Shown: one piece after another, positions 8,655-16,655 of the stretch
Position numbering within the stretch: position 1 is the first letter of the stretch
Layout of the letters: each line of letters opens with the position of its first letter
From: JBFHIJ01 sp963678775
Lineage (GTDB): Bacteria > Bacteroidota > Ignavibacteria > Kapaibacteriales > UBA2268
Reading direction: 5' to 3'
Assembly (NCBI GenBank): GCA_963678775.2
Contig: CAXXGR010000007.1
Coordinates: 496,001 to 560,000 of the forward strand
DNA length: 64,000 nucleotides
Made by a program: the position numbers and the translations under genes
Notes under the pieces: generated by a model
What the model was told of the DNA's origin: nothing
What the model saw: the letters and a program-made list of their open reading frames with translations, nothing else
Database searches by the model: none

Positions 8655-9782
8655 ATGAAGAAGTTTATTCTTCTATTCAGTTTTTTGCTATTGACTTGGT
8701 CTCAAGCAGAAGAAGCTAACAAGACACAAGAGCAGACAGATGACAAACTAAAGATAGGTTTGCTTGGTTTTATTTCTGCGGAGACTGAGATTGATAACGG
8801 AGAACTTACGAACACCGGAATCAATATGGATAGAGCCTATCTAACTCTTAAAAAGCAAGCCTATGGTATATTATCTATGAGGATGACTGTAGACACTTAT
8901 GAAGACGATGACGGATTGGAGCTTCGTTTTAAGTACTTCTATGGTTCATTGGATATTGGAAATTGGTCAGCTTTTACAGATAATGAATTTGAATTTGGAA
9001 TGGTTCATACGCCATTTTTAGATTTTGAGCAAGCTATAAACAGATACAGGGTTCAGGGGAAAATGTATGCCGAACGTGCAAAATTATCTAAATCAGCAGA
9101 CTTAGGTCTAACATGGTTTGGCTATTTTGGAGGCGAGATGTCTGACACGTATAAAAAGAAAGTAAAGAATAAAAAATATGCAGGTTTGTATGGTTCTTAT
9201 GCTTTAGGAGTATATAATGGTGCCGGTTATAACGGAATTAACCAAAATCAGTCTGTAGCTTTCCAAGGTAGACTAACTGCGAGGCCATTGCCTTTTGTAA
9301 TTCCGGGATTGCAGTTCACTTATGCTGCAATTTTAGGTGAAGGTAACGCGCCTATACCTTATGAAATATCAGAAGCAGAAGATTTTGCAGATTGGCAAAA
9401 TCATTATCTCATGGCTTCTTACGAATCTTCAATGCTTACATTGACTACGCAATATACTTTTGGTAAAGGTAATATGGAAGGTGATAACTTTTCTATCTTG
9501 TCAGATACATTGACTATTCGTGACTTCCAGACTGAAGATTATGCCGGAGCTTCTGTTTTTGCCGAACTAAAACTAACAGATAAAATATCATTTATGGGAA
9601 GATATGACTATTTTGATCATAGTACTAATAAGTCAGGTGATATCTCCAGAAGAATTATAGGGGGTGTTGCATACTCATTTGATAGTTATAATATGCTATT
9701 GTTAGATGTGGAAACTACAAATAATGATAGAGAATCATCCGATAAAACATTAGTAAAATTATCTATGCAGATAAAAATATAG
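8655..9782 (+). CDS. outer-membrane porin, phosphate-selective (OprP/OprO)-like
   Basis: 375 residues from the ATG at 8655, which follows GGAGAA and begins a signal peptide (MKKFILLFSFLLLTWSQA). The body is rich in alternating aromatic/polar beta strands and ends in a strand (LVKLSMQIKI), as expected for a beta-barrel. Motifs such as GINMDRAYLTLK and the FEFGMVHTPF region recall the OprO/OprP porin family, which passes phosphate or polyphosphate. Support for a phosphate role comes mainly from the Pho-box-like array upstream; the porin type itself is inferred from overall pattern. It is a single-gene unit. Confidence 0.7.
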   Translation: MKKFILLFSFLLLTWSQAEEANKTQEQTDDKLKIGLLGFISAETEIDNGELTNTGINMDRAYLTLKKQAYGILSMRMTVDTYEDDDGLELRFKYFYGSLDIGNWSAFTDNEFEFGMVHTPFLDFEQAINRYRVQGKMYAERAKLSKSADLGLTWFGYFGGEMSDTYKKKVKNKKYAGLYGSYALGVYNGAGYNGINQNQSVAFQGRLTARPLPFVIPGLQFTYAAILGEGNAPIPYEISEAEDFADWQNHYLMASYESSMLTLTTQYTFGKGNMEGDNFSILSDTLTIRDFQTEDYAGASVFAELKLTDKISFMGRYDYFDHSTNKSGDISRRIIGGVAYSFDSYNMLLLDVETTNNDRESSDKTLVKLSMQIKI

Positions 9783-9992
9783 AAAAAACAAAAAGAACAA
9801 ATTCCAATGCGTATTAGGCTAAATTTACTTGATATCCTTCCGCAGTTGTGATATTTATTCTTAGGGCAATCGAATAGTTATAATAATCCCGGATTTGTCA
9901 TTAGATGTCATTATAGTCCTGTAAATGACCGTAGAGCCAATGAGCAAGCTTACTTCCTCTGTAAGAAAATAGTACGTAATTGCTTATTGAAT

Positions 9993-10010
9993 AAGGGGTT
10001 TCAACCCCTT
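9993..10010. repeat. AAGGGGTTTCAACCCCTT palindrome
   Basis: An 18-base near-perfect inverted repeat (arms 9993-10000 and 10003-10010). There is no T-run, so it looks like a dispersed intergenic palindrome and not a terminator. Confidence 0.6.
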
Positions 10011-10111
10011 GCCAGTCAATGACTTTAGAGCTATTTCGTCTTTTCAAATGACATTTTCCATATAACTAATTGTAACATAACCTGTATCTCTGCCAAATCA
10101 AGTTGATTTAT

Positions 10112-10133
10112 GAGTCGCAAAGCATTGCGTCTC
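10112..10133. repeat. REP-like palindrome GAGTCGCAA/TTGCGTCTC
   Basis: Arms 10112-10120 and 10125-10133 around AGCA, with one mismatched pair. The core resembles GAGACGCAA..TTGCGTCTC palindromes that I recall as recurring in bacterial intergenic regions. Copy number in this genome is not visible from one window. Confidence 0.5.
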
Positions 10134-10242
10134 TACAGTTTTTGAATATTAAGTTAGCTTCTTTTTGCCAGAAACTCAGGGTTTGTATTAGGGATTTGGG
10201 ATAATAAAACTGGTTTATTTAGTTTATAATTTGACTAATTCA

Positions 10243-10282
10243 AAAAACACCTCATTTGAGTATCTTCAAATGAGGTGTTTTT
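10243..10282 (-). terminator. strong terminator hairpin, SurA/parvulin operon
   Basis: A 17-base perfect stem (10243-10259 with 10266-10282) and 6-base loop, with A/T tracts at both ends. It lies 26 bases past the SurA-like stop codon. It could also stop plus-strand transcripts from the porin side. Confidence 0.85.
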
Positions 10283-10307
10283 ATTAAACTTAATAAGAAG
10301 TTTTGAT

Positions 10308-11618
10308 CTATTTTTTTTCCCAATAGATTTCTTTTTTCAGCTGCTGAATCCATTTGGCTTGCAATTCCATTTGTTTTTTGATTTTAGCACGTTGTTCCAA
10401 TTCCTTAAAATCAATTTGCAAATCAGCTTTATGTGCATCAATTACTTTTCTTTTAAGGACAATATGATAAGCCTGTTTAGAAGGATCTGCCATATAAGGA
10501 GCAGGATCAGAAACTTCACCAACTTTCATATTTTTTAAAGTTGAGGCTAAAGATGGAGGTAGCTCATCCAAGCCAACTGAACCAATTAAGCCTCCAAAGC
10601 CCCGTGTATCTTTGTCATCAGAGAACTGTTTTGCAAGTTTTCCAAAATCTTTTCCATTTTCTGCGACTTCTTTTTTCAATCCTTGTAGGAATTGAATTGC
10701 AGCATCTCTATCATCAGTAGATTCGTCAATTTTGATTAAAATGTGTCGAGTGTTGATTGCATTAGGTTTTTTTTCGATAGTTTGTATCAAATGATAACCA
10801 AATGGAGTTTCTATAGGTAAAGATATCTGACCTTCTTGAAGCTGAAAAGCAGCCTTTTCGAATTCAGGAACTAACTTACCTTTATCAAACCAACCTAAAT
10901 CACCACCATCATCTTTTGTGCCTGGATCGTCACTGTGTCTGATTGCCATATCTTCAAAAGTAACCTGTCCTGTAAGAATCGAGTCTCTGATTAGTTTAGC
11001 CTTTTTCAGGGCATCATCTTTAGCATTGTTACTAGCTGTTACGTTTTTGACAATATGACAAACTTCAATTTTAGAAGGTACTTGTGGAAGTGAGTCTTTA
11101 TATTCATTATAAAACTCTTCAACTTCTCTTGGAGTAACTTTCACATCCATAAACTTCTGTTGGCTTAGTTTTTGAGCTAGAAGGCTTTTACGTATTTGGT
11201 CAGAGTATTCGTTTTTAATACTACCAATAGACATTTGATAAACCTGCTCAACTCTTTTTTCAGAGCCGTACTCAGAAATTACAGATTGAAGGAAATAGTC
11301 CCACCTTTGCTCAACTTCGTCATCAGTTACAAGAACAGAATCCTCAAGTGCTTTAGTTATTAGTAATTTCTGGGCTATTATCTCATCCAAAACTTTATCA
11401 AAGATTTCTTTGTCTTCTAAATCAATAGAAGGATTTTGATTTGCCATCATTAAAACCTGAGTCTTGACTTCAGATTGCATTATGATTTCATTTCCTACTA
11501 TAGCTGCTATTTTGTCTAGTGTATCTCCCTCTTCAGGAGTTTGTGCTATACTTGTAGAAGACCAAAAAGATAAGAATAGTACAAAAAGTACTACAATTCT
11601 TTTGCAAAAATGTACCAT
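10308..11618 (-). CDS. SurA-like periplasmic chaperone/peptidyl-prolyl isomerase
   Basis: 436 residues. A signal peptide (about 1-25, ending SSTSIAQ) is followed by a SurA N-terminal helical domain (about 30-160) beginning DKIAAIVGNEIIMQSEV, then two parvulin domains. The first (about 175-275) has DPGTKDDGGDLGWF and ETPFGYHLI; the second (about 285-390) starts TRHILIKID. This is the SurA architecture: a chaperone that escorts outer-membrane proteins to the BAM machinery. It is 10 bases downstream of a second, larger parvulin protein, clearly in one operon. The SurA name is a functional analogy; orthology is not proven. Confidence 0.9.
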   Translation of the reverse strand: MVHFCKRIVVLFVLFLSFWSSTSIAQTPEEGDTLDKIAAIVGNEIIMQSEVKTQVLMMANQNPSIDLEDKEIFDKVLDEIIAQKLLITKALEDSVLVTDDEVEQRWDYFLQSVISEYGSEKRVEQVYQMSIGSIKNEYSDQIRKSLLAQKLSQQKFMDVKVTPREVEEFYNEYKDSLPQVPSKIEVCHIVKNVTASNNAKDDALKKAKLIRDSILTGQVTFEDMAIRHSDDPGTKDDGGDLGWFDKGKLVPEFEKAAFQLQEGQISLPIETPFGYHLIQTIEKKPNAINTRHILIKIDESTDDRDAAIQFLQGLKKEVAENGKDFGKLAKQFSDDKDTRGFGGLIGSVGLDELPPSLASTLKNMKVGEVSDPAPYMADPSKQAYHIVLKRKVIDAHKADLQIDFKELEQRAKIKKQMELQAKWIQQLKKEIYWEKK

Positions 11619-11628
11619 GTTTTATCCG

Positions 11629-13689
11629 TTATTTTGAATTTTTAAGTATTTCTTTTATTGCTTTGTCCGAAACTGAAATATTGTATTTTTTCTTTAATTT
11701 TTCTATCCAAGTATCAAGAAGTTGTTGCTGAACTTGTTCCTGATAGTCAGAAGAGAAATTAGGGATAGCTTCTTCAAAAGTTTTAATTCTAGGAAGCACA
11801 ATTCTTTGAATATATACTATGCTCTTTCCTGCTTCGTGGCGGAAAGGTTTAGTAATAGTTCCTTCTTTTACAAACGTTTCAGAGGCTAAAAGGTTTCTGA
11901 TAAGTAAACTGTTTTTGGAAGATACTACACCTACAAAACCACTTTTTTCACGCATGCCTTGACGTTCAGTTTTTTCTGAAGCAATTTGTTTAAAGTTATC
12001 AGGAGTAAGTGTTTTATAAAGTTTAGCAGCAGACGAATCTTTACCAACAATGTAAATTTCACTTACTTCATAGAGAGTATCAGTCAAAAACTCATTTTTT
12101 CTGGATTGCCAGTACTTTTTAGCTTCTGTCGAGTCAAAAGACATTTTGTTCCATACTTCTTCTTCCTGCACCTTGAATAGCAAAATGCCATTTTTATATT
12201 CTTTATAAAGATCTGCAAACTCAGGTTCTTCATTTTCAATATTTGCAGTTTCTTTATCAAATACTTCGTTGTAGTGCATTTTTTCAATCGCTTTAATAAA
12301 TGCGTTATAATCAAAAGCCGTACCTCTGAGCTGAGGATCTGTGTTAACTGCTTCTATAAATGAAGCGACTGTATAATCTTTACCAAAAAGCGAGTACATT
12401 ACCGCTTGTTTCAGATTAGCAGGAATTTTTGCATCCCAGTCTTTAGTCAGCGTAGTTTTCCCGTCTTCAGTATTTTTAAGTACATTTTCAATTATTGCTT
12501 TATAAACCATTAGTTTATGTTTTTGCATAAGTTTGTGGTCTAATTGTTCTTTGTCTTCCTGGTATAGGTGAGATTTATAGAATTTTTTAAGTAAGTCTTT
12601 ATCAGCATCCAAATCAACTTGCTTAGTAGAATCTCTTTTGATGATATGCAAACCATAATCTGTATTAACAATACCGGAAATTTCACCATTTTTTAGCTTA
12701 AACATTTCTTCTTCAAATTCCGGCAATAAAGCACGTCCATTGTCTTCAAATCCAGTAGAACGTGAGTAATACTTAGTAAGACTTCCGCCGTGAGCTGCAG
12801 AGAATGTGTCTTCTGAATACAATTCAGCAAGACGTTCAAAACTTTCACCTTTTTTTAGTTTCGCAAGTGTTTCTTTTGCTTTTTTATGGTTGCTTTTATT
12901 GACACTGTCTTTTTGTTCTGCAGTTAATCCTTTTTGAGGAGGATTTTTAAATAATATATGTGAGGCCTTTACAAATTCTCTTTTTTTCTTATCAAGTACT
13001 TTGATTATAAAGTATCCGTAGTCAGTTTCTACTAATTCCGGATAGATTTCACCTACTTTAGTTGAATAAACAGCATCTTCGATGGGTTTTTGAATTTTAC
13101 CACCTGTAATGTAGTTTTGTAGGACACCACCTTTACGAGAGTTATTAGCATCTTCGGAGTATTTCTCAGCAACAGTTGAAAAGTCAGCACCGTTTTGGAT
13201 TTCTTTAAGAGCATCCAGAGCTTTCTGTTTTTGAGATTCTTTGGTAGTATTCGCATTTTCCATAGTAGGTTTAGTAACTACAACTATAGCAATTTTATAT
13301 TCTTGCTTTCTACGAGGTAACATCTCATCAGTGTATTTTTTAGATAGATTTTTATCATAGTAAAATGACTGTGCAAGCACTCTTCTGTTTTGCGCTATTT
13401 CATCAATCACAGATTGGTCTTTAGCATATCCTCTATCTAATGCATCTAAAATTTTCAGTTTATAGTCTATGTAGAGGTCTATAAATTTCATTAGTGAATC
13501 TTTTGGCAAATCAGAAAGATTATCGCTGCTTCTATTTATATTTTTTTGATATGCTCTTTGCAACTCTCCATAAGTAATATCTTGATTGCCAACTGTGGCG
13601 ACCACTTTGTCAGATAAACCTGCAAAACAAACTGAAGTACTTAGTATTATTAGGGATATTAATTTAAGTACACCTGATTTGATGTTCAT
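11629..13689 (-). CDS. large SurA/PpiD-like parvulin chaperone
   Basis: 686 residues with a signal peptide (about 1-23) and the same DKVVATVGNQDITYGEL opening as the SurA-like neighbour. Two recognisable parvulin domains follow (about 130-235 and 240-345), the second with KASHILFKNP and NTDYGLHIIK. The remaining ~330 residues contain another region (about 545-650) resembling a degenerate parvulin unit, with YEVSEIYIVG and KSGFVG. A cleavable signal and no obvious C-terminal anchor suggest a periplasmic protein. It precedes the SurA-like gene by 10 bases. Two foldases in a row suggest a heavy outer-membrane or type IX secretion load. Confidence 0.88.
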   Translation of the reverse strand: MNIKSGVLKLISLIILSTSVCFAGLSDKVVATVGNQDITYGELQRAYQKNINRSSDNLSDLPKDSLMKFIDLYIDYKLKILDALDRGYAKDQSVIDEIAQNRRVLAQSFYYDKNLSKKYTDEMLPRRKQEYKIAIVVVTKPTMENANTTKESQKQKALDALKEIQNGADFSTVAEKYSEDANNSRKGGVLQNYITGGKIQKPIEDAVYSTKVGEIYPELVETDYGYFIIKVLDKKKREFVKASHILFKNPPQKGLTAEQKDSVNKSNHKKAKETLAKLKKGESFERLAELYSEDTFSAAHGGSLTKYYSRSTGFEDNGRALLPEFEEEMFKLKNGEISGIVNTDYGLHIIKRDSTKQVDLDADKDLLKKFYKSHLYQEDKEQLDHKLMQKHKLMVYKAIIENVLKNTEDGKTTLTKDWDAKIPANLKQAVMYSLFGKDYTVASFIEAVNTDPQLRGTAFDYNAFIKAIEKMHYNEVFDKETANIENEEPEFADLYKEYKNGILLFKVQEEEVWNKMSFDSTEAKKYWQSRKNEFLTDTLYEVSEIYIVGKDSSAAKLYKTLTPDNFKQIASEKTERQGMREKSGFVGVVSSKNSLLIRNLLASETFVKEGTITKPFRHEAGKSIVYIQRIVLPRIKTFEEAIPNFSSDYQEQVQQQLLDTWIEKLKKKYNISVSDKAIKEILKNSK

Positions 13690-13730
13690 TTTATATACTC
13701 CGAATTAGTTATTATTCTTAATTATCTAAA

Positions 13731-15101
13731 TTATAAGTTTGCATATAGCAAGTCAGATATTTTCCAAATATTTCCTGCGCCAACAGTCAGCACGATATCA
13801 CCTTCTAACAGCAAAGGTGTAATGTTTTGGTATAATGTATCAAAATCCGGCATATAAATAACATTTTTATGTCCGGCATTAGATGCTGCATCAGCTATAG
13901 TTTTTCCTGTAATTCCATCTATGGGCATCTCTCTTGCAGCATATACATCAGTAACTATCAGCAAATCAGCATCATCAAAAGATTTACCAAAGTCAGATGC
14001 GAGAGCTTGAGTTCTTGTGTAAGTGTGTGGCTGGAAAATGCAGACTACTCTTCTTTCCCATGCATCTCTGGCAGCTCTAAGCGTAGATAATACTTCAGAA
14101 GGGTGATGAGCATAGTCATCAATAATTGTGATGCCTTGTTTTTTGCCTTTAATTTCAAATCTACGGAATACACCATTAAACTGAGATAATGCTTTACTTA
14201 TGACCTCAAAATCAATATTGAGTTCTCTTGCTGAAGAAATAGCTGCGAGTGCATTTTTTATATTATGCTCGCCAGGTATATTTATCGTAATGTTACCTAA
14301 CTCTTTACCATGCTCAACTACAGTAAAAGAAGAGCTCCTGCCTTTGTGTTTGAGGTTGATGCCTCTTATATCACAATGCTTAGAAAGCCCATAAGTGGTG
14401 TATCTTTTGTTCAATAGAGGTAATAAATCTCGTACACCGGGATCATCTAAGCCAAGGCAAATTTTACCATAGAAAGGCACTTTATTAGCAAATTCTGCAA
14501 ATGTAGCTTTCAGGTCGTCATAGTCCGAATAAATATCTAAATGCTCCAATTCCATATTGTTTACTATGGCAAGAGTGGGGGTAAGCTGTAAAAAAGAACG
14601 ATCGTACTCGTCAGCTTCTAAAACTGTCCATTTCCCATGGCCTAAGCGGGCATTTGTTCCGCCGAGGTCTTTTAACCTTCCACCAACTATAACAGTAGGA
14701 TCAATTCCTGCTTCCATAAGTATAAGGCCAATCATCGAGGTGGTAGTGGTTTTACCATGAGTTCCCGAAATCGAAATGTTGTAGTTTAGTCTGGAAACTT
14801 CAGCTAACATTTCGGCTCTTCGAATGACCGGAATCTTTTTATCTAAAGCTGCTTTCGTTTCAGGATTTTGAGCAACCTTTACCGCACTGGAGTATACTAC
14901 TACTTCCGCATCTTTAATATTTTCCGGATAATGGCCAATAAATATTTTGGCACCAATATTTTCTAAATAATCAGTATTCTGTGATTGGTTCATATCCGAA
15001 CCGGACACAGAAAATCCCTGATTTATTAAGATTTCGGCAATACCACTCATTCCGATACCGCCGATTCCTACAAAATGGATATTTTTAACAGTTGAAAACA
15101 T
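13731..15101 (-). CDS. murC: UDP-N-acetylmuramate--L-alanine ligase MurC
   Basis: 456 residues, normal for MurC, which adds L-Ala to UDP-MurNAc in cytoplasmic peptidoglycan synthesis. It shows the N-terminal Rossmann motif GIGGIGMSGIAEIL, the ATP-binding SGTHGKTTTTSM loop (about residue 111 on) and the DDYAHHPSE motif of the C-terminal domain. It is not in a division/cell-wall cluster here. Instead it heads a probable operon with the two parvulin chaperones, 41 bases downstream. A TAGCTTTG -7-like element lies about 30 bases upstream. Confidence 0.97.
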   Translation of the reverse strand: MFSTVKNIHFVGIGGIGMSGIAEILINQGFSVSGSDMNQSQNTDYLENIGAKIFIGHYPENIKDAEVVVYSSAVKVAQNPETKAALDKKIPVIRRAEMLAEVSRLNYNISISGTHGKTTTTSMIGLILMEAGIDPTVIVGGRLKDLGGTNARLGHGKWTVLEADEYDRSFLQLTPTLAIVNNMELEHLDIYSDYDDLKATFAEFANKVPFYGKICLGLDDPGVRDLLPLLNKRYTTYGLSKHCDIRGINLKHKGRSSSFTVVEHGKELGNITINIPGEHNIKNALAAISSARELNIDFEVISKALSQFNGVFRRFEIKGKKQGITIIDDYAHHPSEVLSTLRAARDAWERRVVCIFQPHTYTRTQALASDFGKSFDDADLLIVTDVYAAREMPIDGITGKTIADAASNAGHKNVIYMPDFDTLYQNITPLLLEGDIVLTVGAGNIWKISDLLYANL

Positions 15102-15131
15102 AATTTACGTACTGAAGTTAATTATAAAGTA

Positions 15132-15139
15132 CAAAGCTA
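15132..15139 (-). promoter_or_regulatory. -7 element upstream of murC
   Basis: TAGCTTTG on the minus strand fits TAnnTTTG, 30 bases before the murC ATG. No TTG stands at the usual distance, so support is partial. Confidence 0.35.
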
Positions 15140-15204
15140 ATAAATCTCATCAAAATTAGCTATTAATTCAATACGATAATACTCTTTTCAAGTTTATAGG
15201 TTCA

Positions 15205-16476
15205 CTAATATTTTGGAAGAGCATCTATTCTCACCGAATTTTCAAAATCAAACATTTTTTCTCCAAGTTCGAGCAATGATGTATCTGTAAAAGATGAATA
15301 CTTGTCTAAAATGTTTAATAGCTTACTATCATCATCGAAGAATAGAGAGTTTGTTGATACAACGTCTGCTATTCCGTATGAATACTGTATTTCATAGGCT
15401 ATTGAAGAAATAATCTGATTTTTAGCTTTCTGAAGTTCGTCAGCATCAATTCCATTTAGTAATAAGTTTTTGATTTCATCTTTAACAAGTGAGTTGATAT
15501 CATCAGGTTGAATATTTTTTTCACTGGCTATTGAATAAATAGTAAATAGAGAAGAATCTTCTCTTTTATCTACATAAGCACCCACAGAAGATGCAATTTG
15601 ATCTTCATAAACTAAGCCTTCATAAAGTCTGGAACTTTTTCCATAACCCATTATGTTAGAGAGTAAGTCAGCTTTTAAGACTTCATCCGAGTCAAAACCT
15701 GCTAAGTGATAATTTAAAAATACAGCAGGATGAGGCACATTATCTACAAAGGTAGCTTTGGTATTGCCAATGATTCCATGGTTGCCGGAAAATCTTTCTA
15801 ATTGTTTATAATCTGAAGGTATTTCTTTATCAAAATATTTACGTACTAACTCTAAGGTTGCATCATTTACATCACCAACTAACACTAATACTGCATTGTC
15901 TGGTCGGTAATAACTTTTATGGAACTGATTAGCTTTGTCCAAGGTTGCAGCTTGGACATCTTCTATGGTACCATGTACTTCCCATGAGTAACCGGAAGAG
16001 ACAGAGAAGGCTTTTTCTGCAAGTAATTCTCTCCATTTGCCATAAGGATAGTTTTCCACAACTTGTCTGATTTCTTCAGTTACTACATTTTTTTGAGTTT
16101 CTAAGGACTCTTCACTTACTTCAAAATTGAACAGTCTATCTGATTCCAACCAAAGAGCCAGTTCTAATTGGTGAGCAGGTAAAGTCATTGTGTATGACGT
16201 CCAATCATAAGTAGTGTAAGCATTATTAGTGCCTCCGGCTATCGAGCAAAATTCATCGAACTTTCCGTGAGGAACATTCTTAGATCCCTCAAACATCATG
16301 TGTTCGAACAAATGTGCAAAGCCTCTTTGACCAACGATCTCATTTTTTGAGCCGATTCGGTAAGAGATAGCTAAGCTTATAGTCGGAATATTTTTATAGA
16401 CCATAACAACTTTTAAACCATTAGACAAAGTTGTTTTTTTCATTGATAAAATATTGCTTAAATCCAAGCTATACAT
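15205..16476 (-). CDS. M16 family zinc peptidase
   Basis: 423 residues from the ATG at 16476, which is preceded by GGGAAAA; an upstream alternative start would add an unneeded hydrophobic stretch and run over the predicted promoter. The inverted zinc motif HLFEH (residues 55-59) and the downstream glutamate in NVVTEEIRQV are intact, so the enzyme should be active. The N-terminal catalytic and C-terminal M16_C halves are both present, the length of bacterial processing-protease-like proteins. No signal peptide is seen from this start, so it may be cytoplasmic. Substrate unknown. Confidence 0.88.
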   Translation of the reverse strand: MYSLDLSNILSMKKTTLSNGLKVVMVYKNIPTISLAISYRIGSKNEIVGQRGFAHLFEHMMFEGSKNVPHGKFDEFCSIAGGTNNAYTTYDWTSYTMTLPAHQLELALWLESDRLFNFEVSEESLETQKNVVTEEIRQVVENYPYGKWRELLAEKAFSVSSGYSWEVHGTIEDVQAATLDKANQFHKSYYRPDNAVLVLVGDVNDATLELVRKYFDKEIPSDYKQLERFSGNHGIIGNTKATFVDNVPHPAVFLNYHLAGFDSDEVLKADLLSNIMGYGKSSRLYEGLVYEDQIASSVGAYVDKREDSSLFTIYSIASEKNIQPDDINSLVKDEIKNLLLNGIDADELQKAKNQIISSIAYEIQYSYGIADVVSTNSLFFDDDSKLLNILDKYSSFTDTSLLELGEKMFDFENSVRIDALPKY

Positions 16477-16508
16477 CACATTTTCCCATTTTTGAATTAA
16501 TCTAATTA

Positions 16509-16516
16509 CAAATATA
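16509..16516 (-). promoter_or_regulatory. -7 element upstream of M16 peptidase
   Basis: TATATTTG on the minus strand fits TAnnTTTG, 33 bases before the chosen ATG at 16476. It favours that start over one at 16545. Confidence 0.35.
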
Positions 16517-16655
16517 CATAAAAAGAGGTAAATGTATTTTAACACAAAAATATTTTTATTATTTGAGAAATATTGTATAACTTAGGGCTTGAAAAATCAA
16601 TATTTAGTTAAACAAATGAATTTATCTACACATATCATAACTTTGGAGAAGAGCA

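Larger units (their letters stand above)
9783..10241. other. non-coding gap with palindromic repeat relics
   Basis: About 460 bases between the convergent porin and SurA-like genes. No gene is credible here. It holds two short palindromes, listed separately, of the sort that recur in intergenic DNA. Confidence 0.6.

Noticed and set aside
10275..10538. Phe-rich plus-strand open frame
   Set aside because: It lies opposite the SurA-like coding sequence and its terminator; the composition is that of an antisense shadow.
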